Assembly: GCA_028687545.1 (NCBI GenBank)
Contig: JAQTZZ010000083.1
Span: 1-9,899, forward strand
DNA length: 9,899 nt
Source: Candidatus Wallbacteria bacterium
Lineage (GTDB): Bacteria; Muiribacteriota; JAQTZZ01
Direction of reading: 5' to 3'
The notes under the pieces are model-generated. The model worked only from the letters and a program-made list of their open reading frames with translations, was not told the origin of the DNA and searched no databases. Both the position numbers and the translations under genes were made by a program. This document shows, piece by piece, positions 1-6,582 of the stretch; position 1 is the first letter of the stretch; the number at the start of each line of letters is the position of its first letter.

Positions 1-2
1 AG

Positions 3-326
3 GAAGGCATTTGCCAGGGAGGGGAGCTGCACCCCGTAAAAACATATAAATATACTAAGGAAGTGGCTAAATACAAACACGATCTCAATACCCTGCTGGA
101 CAAAGTGAAAAATTTCCTGATCCAGCTCGCCAACCCCTTCAAGGAGTGCGTATGCAGGCAGGAAGCAGACGGCACGCTCATGTTATACGGCCTGTGCCGG
201 GACGGCAGTGTGAAGCTGTATTACATCGAGACAGGCAGCAACCCTGTGCAGAGCATGTCCTGGACCGGATCTGCCGCGCAGACGATATGGAGAGCTGTGA
301 AGTCCTGCGCCGGATCTGCAGAATGA
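3..326 (+). CDS. 3' part of an unrecognised protein, open to the left edge
   Basis: The reading frame is open from the window edge to TGA at 324-326, giving at least 107 residues, so I treat it as the C-terminal part of a longer gene. A GTG at 63 could be an internal start, but the AAGGA before it is only 1-2 nt away, too close for a normal ribosome site, and the upstream codons read like ordinary protein (GELHPVKTYKYTKEVAKYKH). The visible product is soluble and hydrophilic: an amphipathic stretch NTLLDKVKNFLIQL, then alternating strand-like segments (DGTLMLYGLCRDGSVKLYYIE) and four cysteines. I recognise no family. A strong terminator 24 nt after the stop supports a real transcribed gene end. 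It points toward, and converges with, the prepilin-like gene. If GTG 63 is the true start the product has 87 residues. I am fairly sure it is coding, not of its start or role. Confidence 0.5.
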   Translation, partial: EGICQGGELHPVKTYKYTKEVAKYKHDLNTLLDKVKNFLIQLANPFKECVCRQEADGTLMLYGLCRDGSVKLYYIETGSNPVQSMSWTGSAAQTIWRAVKSCAGSAE

Positions 327-349
327 ATCTGAAACAGCCATAGATACAG

Positions 350-383
350 AACAACCACGGACTGAAATCCGTGGTTGTTTTTT
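350..383 (+). terminator. Rho-independent terminator after the left-edge gene
   Basis: An 11-bp perfect stem (left arm 350-360, right arm 369-379, core ACAACCACGG / CCGTGGTTGT) closes an 8-nt loop and runs into six T residues at 378-383. It lies 24 nt after the stop at 326. Read on the minus strand the stem is followed by TCTGTATC, a poor U tract, so it would end the convergent prepilin-like transcript only weakly. Confidence 0.9.
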
Positions 384-409
384 ATGGCCGATAGCTCGAC
401 AGTTCTTTC

Positions 410-2581
410 TTATTTCAGCGAAGCAGCCTCGAAGTATTCCTGCGGGATCGGGCTGATGGAAACCACGAAGCAGGCTTTTTCATTCTCATCCCCTACGTCA
501 TCCGCGGCATAATCATCTGCGCGCAGGATGCCGTCATAGAACAGACGGCCCTGGATTTTCTTTTCAGCGCCGCAGACGATCTTTTCCACAACAAGGTTGC
601 CATGGAGCTGGATGTCCCCTGAACTGTCCACTGCCCTGCAGCAGATGCCCGCCCTGTTCTGGCTGCTACTGATGGTGACAACATCATTGCAGATTATCCC
701 CAGAGCAGTCTGAACCTTGAAATATTTATTCTTGTGGGGACTTTCATGATATTTTGAAGATGAGAGCCTGAATGCCTTACCAGTAAGAATCATCCCCGGG
801 CTGTTGACTTCCACTTTCAGTTCACCGCAGTCTGCGACATCCACGACTCCTTCCGGGTAAAACCGTCCTCTGGAATCCAGCAGCGTGGTATCCGGACCCA
901 GTTTTTCAACTCTGCGAGTGGCTCCGGCCAGGAATTTATTATTAACCATCTCGCCGCAGCCAGAGAGATTCGTGCCTGATTTGAGATTGAGATCAATACT
1001 GATTTCAACCGGTTTTTTGTCGTATGGGCTCCAGCCATTATCCACTTTGACTTGATACTGGCCCTTGAGTTCTTCTTTAGCGGTCTTGATGTGAGCCTTG
1101 TCATTGGCATCCCAGGCAGTTTCCGGTTTGTGCTGATAGCCATTGTGATGGTAACAGAGAACAGCCCATCTGCCGAAGGGGTCTTTCTGGCAGACCGGGC
1201 CTTCCTCAACTTTGATCTGGAAATTAGTGTCATTGACCGCCTCGGATTCATACTTATATACCCGCCAGACCTTTTTAACGTCTCCGAATATCCTGCAGGG
1301 GACTGAGCAGTTTTCATAAAACAGATGGGTCCTGCCTGTATCCAGGCCGGAATTGAAGAATGGGCCGTTATTCACTTTTTTCAGAGGATGCTGGAAGGAG
1401 GCGAAAGTGATTTCATCCCCGCAGTTTCCGCTTGCAGGATGTGAACCGTTTGAGCCGGACATGATCGGTTCGGAATGTTCTTCCACTTTGTGTCCGCCTT
1501 TGGTTTCTCCAGGTTCGCAGGCATTGAGAAGGATTTTTTCCTGGCTTTTTTCATGCACCTGGCCTCCGCCCTTGCGGCAGGATGGGGCACCCTTCGACTC
1601 TTCGGCTCCGGTCAGGGAAATAAGTTCAGCGGCATGATTTTTTTCTTGTGAGGCTCCGTTTCCGGCCAGCGAGAGAATGTTTTTCGCTTCCCATGGTTCG
1701 TTGTCAGCAACGAAATTGTCGGTATCTTCAGGCTTGAATGCCTGATCCATGGATTCGTCCCACCCGGGGATCAGCGATGCTGGGGAATTGGTTTTGGACT
1801 TGTCGGAAAGCAGATCGCTGGTCTTTTGTTTGATGCCGTCGGCCCAGTCCTCATGGCCAGAATAAAGAGGGAAGAGATTGACGAGCGCTTCTTTGCCTCC
1901 AATCGAAATGCCTTCGCTCGGGTCACCGATGTTCGGCTTGTTGCTGACGAAGAAATGGTCGCCTGTATTGAAATCCTTTTTGGAGTCATTGATTCCCGCC
2001 ACCATCATCACATATCTGTTTCCGACCGGGCGGACATCTGATATTTTAACGCCAAAGCACTGGGTGACGTCCTTGACGAATGGGTTCAGCTTCAGCTTAC
2101 TGCCTGTCCCCTTGAATGTCACCCTGGCATTGATGGTCAGCCGCTTGGTGCGATCGCCGAATTTATCAGACAGATCCTTATGCAGTTTCAGGCTTTCCGA
2201 GACAGCAGCCTCGATTTTGATCTCGAAACAGCAGGTGTCGATCAGGTTTTTTCCGCTGTCATTATTATTCATGTCATCGACGAGCCCCGACAATGCTGAT
2301 TTGTAAGGCTCTTTCAGATCGTTGAATGTCAGCAGCTTAACCGTAGCTTCGTCTCTGACCATTGCTTCGCGGATCAATCCGTCCCTGTTCATGTTCTCTT
2401 CGATCTGTGCCAGCGCAGCCTGGATCGCGGCGTCTGCGATGTAGCCGGCCCGCAGATGGTCCGCGCTCCTGAATGTGAAACTGAGCTCATGCTGTGCCGA
2501 TTTGTTCAGGTAGATTCCCAGCATGGACAGAACCAGCAGCAGTACCAGAACGAGAGGCAGTGCGATTCCTTTTTTACTCAT
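410..2581 (-). CDS. Large PilX-like prepilin (type IV pilus / pseudopilin-like surface protein)
   Basis: The 723-residue product begins MSKKG-IALPLVLVLLLVLSMLG: a short basic leader, a Gly5 prepilin-peptidase-type site and a 20-residue hydrophobic helix. Glu at +5 of the mature protein is absent, as is usual in PilX and GspK-type minor pilins. Residues 30-62 (FRSADHLRAGYIADAAIQAALAQIE) match the helix typical of the PilX N-terminal family. Residues 300-390 are a hydrophilic, Gly/Glu/Lys-rich linker. Residues 575-690 alternate short strands and glycines (LGIICNDVVTISSS, GDIQLHGNLVV) as in beta-helix-like tails of long PilX-like proteins. About 17 cysteines suggest disulfides. It is far longer than a normal minor pilin (about 150-350 residues). 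ATG 2579-2581 follows GGGGGAG with 3 nt between. No pilus machinery gene is adjacent. The promoter carries the tandem 10-bp operator shared with two other genes. The prepilin-like N-terminus is clear; the role of the rest (adhesin or pilus tip) is inference. Confidence 0.8.
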   Translation of the reverse strand: MSKKGIALPLVLVLLLVLSMLGIYLNKSAQHELSFTFRSADHLRAGYIADAAIQAALAQIEENMNRDGLIREAMVRDEATVKLLTFNDLKEPYKSALSGLVDDMNNNDSGKNLIDTCCFEIKIEAAVSESLKLHKDLSDKFGDRTKRLTINARVTFKGTGSKLKLNPFVKDVTQCFGVKISDVRPVGNRYVMMVAGINDSKKDFNTGDHFFVSNKPNIGDPSEGISIGGKEALVNLFPLYSGHEDWADGIKQKTSDLLSDKSKTNSPASLIPGWDESMDQAFKPEDTDNFVADNEPWEAKNILSLAGNGASQEKNHAAELISLTGAEESKGAPSCRKGGGQVHEKSQEKILLNACEPGETKGGHKVEEHSEPIMSGSNGSHPASGNCGDEITFASFQHPLKKVNNGPFFNSGLDTGRTHLFYENCSVPCRIFGDVKKVWRVYKYESEAVNDTNFQIKVEEGPVCQKDPFGRWAVLCYHHNGYQHKPETAWDANDKAHIKTAKEELKGQYQVKVDNGWSPYDKKPVEISIDLNLKSGTNLSGCGEMVNNKFLAGATRRVEKLGPDTTLLDSRGRFYPEGVVDVADCGELKVEVNSPGMILTGKAFRLSSSKYHESPHKNKYFKVQTALGIICNDVVTISSSQNRAGICCRAVDSSGDIQLHGNLVVEKIVCGAEKKIQGRLFYDGILRADDYAADDVGDENEKACFVVSISPIPQEYFEAASLK

Positions 2582-2624
2582 ATACTCCCCCTTAAACTGA
2601 AGATACTCAGATACGGCAACTGGA

Positions 2625-2634
2625 TACTCCGCAC
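2625..2634 (-). promoter_or_regulatory. Leader element GTGCGGAGTA, copy 1
   Basis: GTGCGGAGTA on the minus strand lies in the predicted 5' leader of the prepilin-like gene, 16 nt after its -10 box. An identical 10-mer sits at 9040-9049 in the leader of the duplicated-domain protein gene, 22 nt after that -10 box. Role unknown; it could be an RNA or DNA binding site. Confidence 0.35.
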
Positions 2635-2650
2635 TAATGCTTGTAAATTA

Positions 2651-2705
2651 ATTATTGATTGAAACGATGCGAATCTGAAGTTTCAACCTGCTTCATCCTG
2701 CTTCT
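2651..2705 (-). promoter_or_regulatory. Promoter and triple 10-bp operator of the prepilin-like gene
   Basis: On the minus strand three abutting 10-bp units, AGAAGCAGGA (2696-2705), TGAAGCAGGT (2686-2695) and TGAAACTTCA (2676-2685), are followed after 19 nt by AATAAT (2651-2656), a good -10 box. No convincing -35 box sits 17 bp upstream (TTCAGA), which fits a promoter that needs an activator bound at the repeats. The leader would be about 63 nt. The same layout occurs at 2741-2794 (+) and 9072-9125 (-). Confidence 0.55.
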
Positions 2706-2740
2706 TTATATTTGTTGTTGATGAATTCAAAATCACAGAC

Positions 2741-2794
2741 TGAAGCGGAATGCAGCTGAATGAAACTTCAAACCCCTGCGTTTCGAAGGATAAT
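2741..2794 (+). promoter_or_regulatory. Promoter and triple 10-bp operator of the C1 protease gene
   Basis: Three abutting units, TGAAGCGGAA (2741-2750), TGCAGCTGAA (2751-2760) and TGAAACTTCA (2761-2770), precede GATAAT (2789-2794) by 18 nt. The predicted transcript starts near 2801, leaving a short leader before the Shine-Dalgarno site at 2814. The block is head-to-head with the prepilin operator at 2676-2705, 35 bp away, so a common regulator could act on both divergent genes. Confidence 0.5.
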
Positions 2795-2824
2795 GAAAAG
2801 AGAAGAAAGACACAGGAGGGAATT

Positions 2825-3727
2825 ATGGAGAAAGCTTGGATTTCAGTATTTGTTTTTCTGGTCGCAACGAATGCATGGCCTATGGATCTTGAAGGGATCA
2901 GCGAAAACCGGCTGATCCGTTTCAATCAGGCTGTCAGGACTGCCGAACAGGAAGGGGCGACTTACAGGATGTCGCTTGAAGCTGCACCTGCCGGAATTAT
3001 TTATGAGAGCATCTGCGGACTGGTTTTTCCAAAGTCGATTTCCGAAAATGCCTCTATCCTCAACTTGAAAGTATCGAAAAACCTGCCTGCGAAACTGGAC
3101 TGGCGGGAAATGAAGGCGGTCAGCACTCCTAAAAATCAGGGTGAGACTATGTACTGCTGGGCATTCTCTTTGACCGGCGGGCTGGAATCTCAGGTGATGA
3201 TGAAGGGAAACCCTGAACTTAACCTGTCAGAGCAGGATCTGATCAACTGCAATCAGAACGGCTACAACAGCCAGACCGGAGGATTTCTGGATGCAGCTCA
3301 GTGTCTGCAGGACAAAGGTCTCCCTCTGGAAAAGGACTGCCCTTACATCGGGACAGATGGAAACTGCACGGACGACCTGTCCAGGCCTTATAAAATCACA
3401 GGCTGGAAAATGCTTGCCACGGATCAGAGCAATCCTGCAGATACGGATTTGATCAAGCAGGCGATCATGGATTACGGACCTATCTGCTGCGGCATGACCA
3501 TTGACGGGAATTTCATGTATTACAGCGGGGGAGTTTACAACCATGACGCCACAGGAGATCCCAACCATGCCGTGATACTCGTGGGCTGGGACGAGTCGAT
3601 GGGGCAGGTCGGCTGCTGGATTCTCAAGAATTCCAGCGGTACCCAGTGGGGCGAAGGCGGATTCATGTACATAGAATACGGCAAATCAAGGGTTGGTGTT
3701 GTGCCGACAGTGATGAACATGAACTGA
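2825..3727 (+). CDS. Secreted papain-family (C1A) cysteine protease
   Basis: This is a 300-residue peptidase of clan CA, family C1, with all catalytic landmarks: oxyanion Gln105 (KNQGE), nucleophile Cys111 (YCWAFS), His248 (NHAVILVGW) and Asn269 (WILKNSSGTQWGEGGF). The mature domain begins about residue 88 (PAKLDWREM) and keeps the family pattern ELNLSEQDLINC and GGFLDAA. Residues 1-18 are a plausible signal peptide (MEKAWISVFVFLVATNA), and residues 20-87 form a short propeptide, so the enzyme is probably exported as a zymogen. The usual CGSCW is altered to ETMYCW, losing the Cys that pairs in the papain disulfide. I chose ATG 2825 over the longer in-frame ATG 2750 because AGGAGG (2814-2819) sits 5 nt before it, it exposes the signal peptide, and 2750 falls inside the operator. 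The gene is divergent from the prepilin-like gene and shares its operator type. The target is unknown. Confidence 0.93.
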   Translation: MEKAWISVFVFLVATNAWPMDLEGISENRLIRFNQAVRTAEQEGATYRMSLEAAPAGIIYESICGLVFPKSISENASILNLKVSKNLPAKLDWREMKAVSTPKNQGETMYCWAFSLTGGLESQVMMKGNPELNLSEQDLINCNQNGYNSQTGGFLDAAQCLQDKGLPLEKDCPYIGTDGNCTDDLSRPYKITGWKMLATDQSNPADTDLIKQAIMDYGPICCGMTIDGNFMYYSGGVYNHDATGDPNHAVILVGWDESMGQVGCWILKNSSGTQWGEGGFMYIEYGKSRVGVVPTVMNMN

Positions 3728-3777
3728 TCAGAATCAACTCGTTCGGAAAATTATTTGCGATGGGGATTGTTTTTTAA

Positions 3778-3791
3778 GCCTGATTTCAGGC
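3778..3791. other. Small hairpin between convergent genes
   Basis: GCCTG (3778-3782) and CAGGC (3787-3791) form a 5-bp stem with a 4-nt loop between the ends of the protease and kinase genes. A T run precedes it on the plus strand and A residues follow it, so neither strand has the U tract of a proper intrinsic terminator. It may still help end one or both transcripts. Confidence 0.3.
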
Positions 3792-3797
3792 AGAAAA

Positions 3798-6332
3798 TCA
3801 GTATTTCGTAATCCACTTGATTCCGGTCACAGGCCTGCCCAGTTCGTCGCCGAAGCGGGCGAAGAATCCCCATGATCCATCGATATCAGCTACTTTGAGC
3901 AGGAGATTATTCATGCCCTTTTCCAGATGCAGCTTCACTCCTGCGTCATCGGGGCCTGCCGCGTGCGGGCCGAAGTAGCTGTAAATTTCGTGCCCGTTCA
4001 GATAGATGATGATCGAGTCGTCATATCCGATCCAGAGAGTGGAATCGCATTCCTGGGTAGCTTCTACACGGGAAAATGCGCAGGCTGTAGCGTGATTCAC
4101 TTTTCCGCAGCCGGAAAAAAGGTTCACGAAACTCTGTTCAGACCTGATGCGTTTCCAGACCAGATTTTTATAATTTGCTCCTTCATCAGGAGTTTTACCT
4201 GGATCCCAGTCCGTCTGTGAAAAAGCCTCTTCTATCGTATCGCCGCTATAAGGGATTGGGCCGAGTATCAGCCAGTCCCGGTTGAATTCGAGATCTTGCC
4301 AGGGCCTGCTGCAGAATTCAGTCCACATTCTGGAAGTGATATGCTCTGACATGATGTGACGATAAAAATCGAGCCAGCTTGTCTCGTTCCGCGGCCGCCG
4401 ATAATGGGGATCGCCACCCTCCTGGCCTTCGATTGTCCCGCTGCCCGGGCTGGGGACGAGATCATCCGGGTAATGCAGAAGATTGGCGAAGGTCCAGTCT
4501 ACCTGGTCTAGCCAGACATACAATTCCAGTTCTCCTTCCTGCTTGATTTTTCCTGAATTCATCAGACAGGAAAATCCCTTTTCAGGATAGCAGGCTCCTC
4601 CGTTAAATATCTGGGAGACTCTGTGGCCGCTGTCTCCGGTTTTAACATAACCAAAGATCGTGTCTGCCTGATTGGGCTTTAAATGGCTGGCGAGATTATT
4701 TTTCACATCTTCAGGAGTCAGAAAGTAATTCCCGTAAGACTGAGCGAGGCTTAACACAGGTTCGTCGATCACTTCCACAGTAATTTCGATCCGTACCATC
4801 CCTCTGCTGAGCTCAAAGACGTGACTGGAAAAGCTTTGCAAGCCATGTTCGATGGACTCAATCTCTTCAGTGCTGTAAGTGGCGCTGACTTGTATTTCCC
4901 CCGACCCTTTTGGTGTGAGTTTGAAATCCAGATTGCGGAAAATCGCTGCAGTGATTCTCCAGACACTGGCCCTGGACTGGTCCTGATTGGGAGGCACGAG
5001 AGAGTTCAAAGTTTTCAAATGGCGGACAGCTTCATCGCGTTGTTCCGGGCTGGCCTTGCAGGTGTCTATCACCCGCTCCCATGCTTCACGGCCGGCTGCC
5101 CATTCCTTTTTATCTTCCAGCTGTTCAGCTTTGGCGATCTGAGAAGGAGCAGGTGGACCTAGCGACAACCTAGATAGTTTTCCGTTCGGCTCTACTGAAG
5201 AATAATGGTGCCACCCTGCAATTGCGGCGATCGTGAGCAGCACTATGAAAAATACTTTCAGACGGATTTTAAATTGATCGATTGGAGCGGTGTGTGGCGC
5301 TTGAATAGGCCTGATAGAACCGCTTTCCCGGATATGCTCCTGGTTCCGGCCCAACCCCTCGATCCTGTCCATCATCCTGATTGCATCAGCCAGTTGCTCA
5401 GCTGAGGAAAACCTGTCTTCAGACTCCTTTTGAAGGCATTTCATGATCACACGGTTGATCTGGACAGGCAGGTCAGGGTTGAGTATGATCGGTTCTGGAA
5501 AATCCCCCTGCAGGATGGCTCTGGCAATGGCTCCTACGCTGTCCTCTTCCACAGGTCTTCTAAGTGTTACAAGCTCGTAATATGTCACGCCCAGACTGTA
5601 AATGTCGGTCTGGGCTGTAAGTTCGCCCTTTTTGCCCATGAACTGTTCTGGTGCCATATATTTATAAGTTCCCACTACCTGCTCAGTACGTGTGAGTTCA
5701 ATTGAATCCTCACCTTTGGCCAGGCCGAAATCCACCAGTTTCACGGCCCCGTCATTGCAGATCAAAATATTGGCCGGCTTGATGTCCCGGTGGACGATGC
5801 CTAAACGGTGGACTGCAGTAAGCGTTTCTGCGATATCGGCAATCAGGGAATTGACTTTTGGCAGATACTCCGGATCCTGCAGGGGAGAAGACGTCGGAGT
5901 ACGGAGAAAATAAGGAAGTATCTGTTCGTTTTTCCCTGGTGCATTTATTCCTGAAATTTGTTCAGGAAGTTTCCCTTCGGAAATGGATCTCGCCTTGTGC
6001 AGGAAGCTTTCCAGTGAATTTCCGTCCAGATACTCCATTACAAAATAGGGGAATCCTTCATGCTCCCCCATAGCATGGATCTGTACTATTCCAGGGTGGC
6101 GGCATTGAGCAAGCAGCCTGGCTTCACGCAGAAATCTTTCTTTGGCTTCTTTGAGAGCCCGCTCTATGACAGCCATTGACGGTATGTATTTTATCACCTT
6201 GATGGCTACTACTCTGTTCAGTGCCAGGTCCTGGGCTTTATAGACAGCCCCCATGCCGCCTTCGCTGATTTTTTCGAGCACTCGGCAGCCTGAAAGAATG
6301 GTCCCGATCTCAAGGGATGAAGAAGTACTCAT
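3798..6332 (-). CDS. Receptor-like transmembrane Ser/Thr protein kinase (PknB/Stk-type) with external sensor region
   Basis: The 844-residue product has a complete Hanks-type kinase at about 16-320: Gly loop ISEGGMGAVY (22-31), Lys45 (VAIKV), catalytic HRDIKPAN with Asp183, DFG 201-203 and APE 227-229. It should phosphorylate Ser/Thr in cytoplasmic partners and probably itself. A hydrophilic insert of roughly 30 residues (about 115-158) lies before the HRD loop. One membrane helix follows at about 359-374 (VFFIVLLTIAAIAGW), so residues 376-844 face outward. That part has a helical TPR-like stretch (397-447), an unrecognised middle domain (about 450-680) and a C-terminal beta-sandwich-like module (about 684-830; LWIGYDDSIIIYLNGHEI, MNNLLLKVADIDGSWGFFARF) of the type seen in carbohydrate-binding or PA14-like domains, suggesting a saccharide or wall ligand. 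ATG 6330-6332 has no Shine-Dalgarno site; see the promoter entry. A broken copy of the last 37 codons lies upstream at 6472-6582. Confidence 0.92.
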   Translation of the reverse strand: MSTSSSLEIGTILSGCRVLEKISEGGMGAVYKAQDLALNRVVAIKVIKYIPSMAVIERALKEAKERFLREARLLAQCRHPGIVQIHAMGEHEGFPYFVMEYLDGNSLESFLHKARSISEGKLPEQISGINAPGKNEQILPYFLRTPTSSPLQDPEYLPKVNSLIADIAETLTAVHRLGIVHRDIKPANILICNDGAVKLVDFGLAKGEDSIELTRTEQVVGTYKYMAPEQFMGKKGELTAQTDIYSLGVTYYELVTLRRPVEEDSVGAIARAILQGDFPEPIILNPDLPVQINRVIMKCLQKESEDRFSSAEQLADAIRMMDRIEGLGRNQEHIRESGSIRPIQAPHTAPIDQFKIRLKVFFIVLLTIAAIAGWHHYSSVEPNGKLSRLSLGPPAPSQIAKAEQLEDKKEWAAGREAWERVIDTCKASPEQRDEAVRHLKTLNSLVPPNQDQSRASVWRITAAIFRNLDFKLTPKGSGEIQVSATYSTEEIESIEHGLQSFSSHVFELSRGMVRIEITVEVIDEPVLSLAQSYGNYFLTPEDVKNNLASHLKPNQADTIFGYVKTGDSGHRVSQIFNGGACYPEKGFSCLMNSGKIKQEGELELYVWLDQVDWTFANLLHYPDDLVPSPGSGTIEGQEGGDPHYRRPRNETSWLDFYRHIMSEHITSRMWTEFCSRPWQDLEFNRDWLILGPIPYSGDTIEEAFSQTDWDPGKTPDEGANYKNLVWKRIRSEQSFVNLFSGCGKVNHATACAFSRVEATQECDSTLWIGYDDSIIIYLNGHEIYSYFGPHAAGPDDAGVKLHLEKGMNNLLLKVADIDGSWGFFARFGDELGRPVTGIKWITKY

Positions 6333-6338
6333 AAAATC

Positions 6339-6368
6339 AAGATATCAGTAAATTTGCAGCATTGTCAA
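6339..6368 (-). promoter_or_regulatory. Candidate promoter of the kinase gene giving a leaderless mRNA
   Basis: On the minus strand a perfect TTGACA (6363-6368) is followed after 18 bp by TATCTT (6339-6344). The -10 box ends 6 nt before the ATG, so the predicted start of transcription is the A of that ATG. This agrees with the absence of any purine-rich ribosome site upstream. A weaker TTGACT at 6405-6410 has no good -10 partner. Confidence 0.45.
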
Positions 6369-6432
6369 AGCATCGGATCTTTTGAATAAACCACTTCATC
6401 CTGCAGTCAACGACCTGGTATACAGGATTTTC

Positions 6433-6461
6433 ACCTTTCCATAGAATTCTCTGGAAAAGGT
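6433..6461. repeat. Imperfect inverted repeat downstream of the kinase-module remnant
   Basis: ACCTTTCCA (6433-6441) pairs with TGGAAAAGGT (6452-6461) with one bulged base around a 10-nt loop containing GAATTC. There is no T run on either side, so it is not a good intrinsic terminator. It could be a weak RNA hairpin ending the nucleotidase transcript or an operator upstream of the kinase gene. Confidence 0.3.
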
Positions 6462-6471
6462 TCCGCCTGCT

Positions 6472-6582
6472 TCATTTCGTAATCCACTTGACATCCTTTA
6501 CAGGTCTGCCTGACTCATCGCCGAAGCGGGCATAGAATCCCCACCAGCCGCTGATATCTTCCACCTTGCGCTTCAGAACTGT
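6472..6582 (-). pseudogene. Remnant of a second copy of the kinase C-terminal module
   Basis: Translating the minus strand from 6582 gives 36 residues ending in TGA (6472-6474). They align without gaps to kinase residues 808-843 with 24 identities, including WGF-ARFGDE-GRPV and KWITK at the end. DNA identity is also direct: 18 bp (6474-6491 equals 3803-3820) and 14 bp (6518-6531 equals 3847-3860). There is no start codon, ribosome site or upstream domain. The fragment begins exactly after the TAA of the nucleotidase gene and in the same frame, so stop-codon readthrough would append it. The simplest reading is a decayed paralogue whose 5' part was replaced by the nucleotidase gene. Confidence 0.8.

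Noticed and set aside
817-1317. 166-codon minus-strand ORF in another frame of the prepilin-like gene
   Set aside because: It overlaps the same strand of a longer gene with coherent protein character; its Arg/Ser-rich product looks like an out-of-frame shadow.
1878-2306. 142-codon plus-strand ORF inside the prepilin-like gene
   Set aside because: It is antisense to well-supported coding sequence, has no ribosome site or recognisable domain, and has shadow-like composition.
2750-2824. Longer N-terminus of the protease from ATG 2750
   Set aside because: It lacks a ribosome site, overlaps the operator and -10 box, and would bury the signal peptide; ATG 2825 has AGGAGG 5 nt upstream.
4480-4540. 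Possible metallopeptidase domain in the kinase ectodomain
   Set aside because: The stretch ELYVWLDQVDW has the feel of a helix motif but contains no HExxH or other zinc-binding set, so no enzymatic call is made.
6389-6410. Triple operator upstream of the kinase gene
   Set aside because: Only one good unit (TGAAGTGGTT, 6389-6398) and part of another (GCAGGA) are present; the third unit does not match and no ATAAT lies at the right distance. A lone TGAAGCAGGC at 6465-6474 is likewise unphased.
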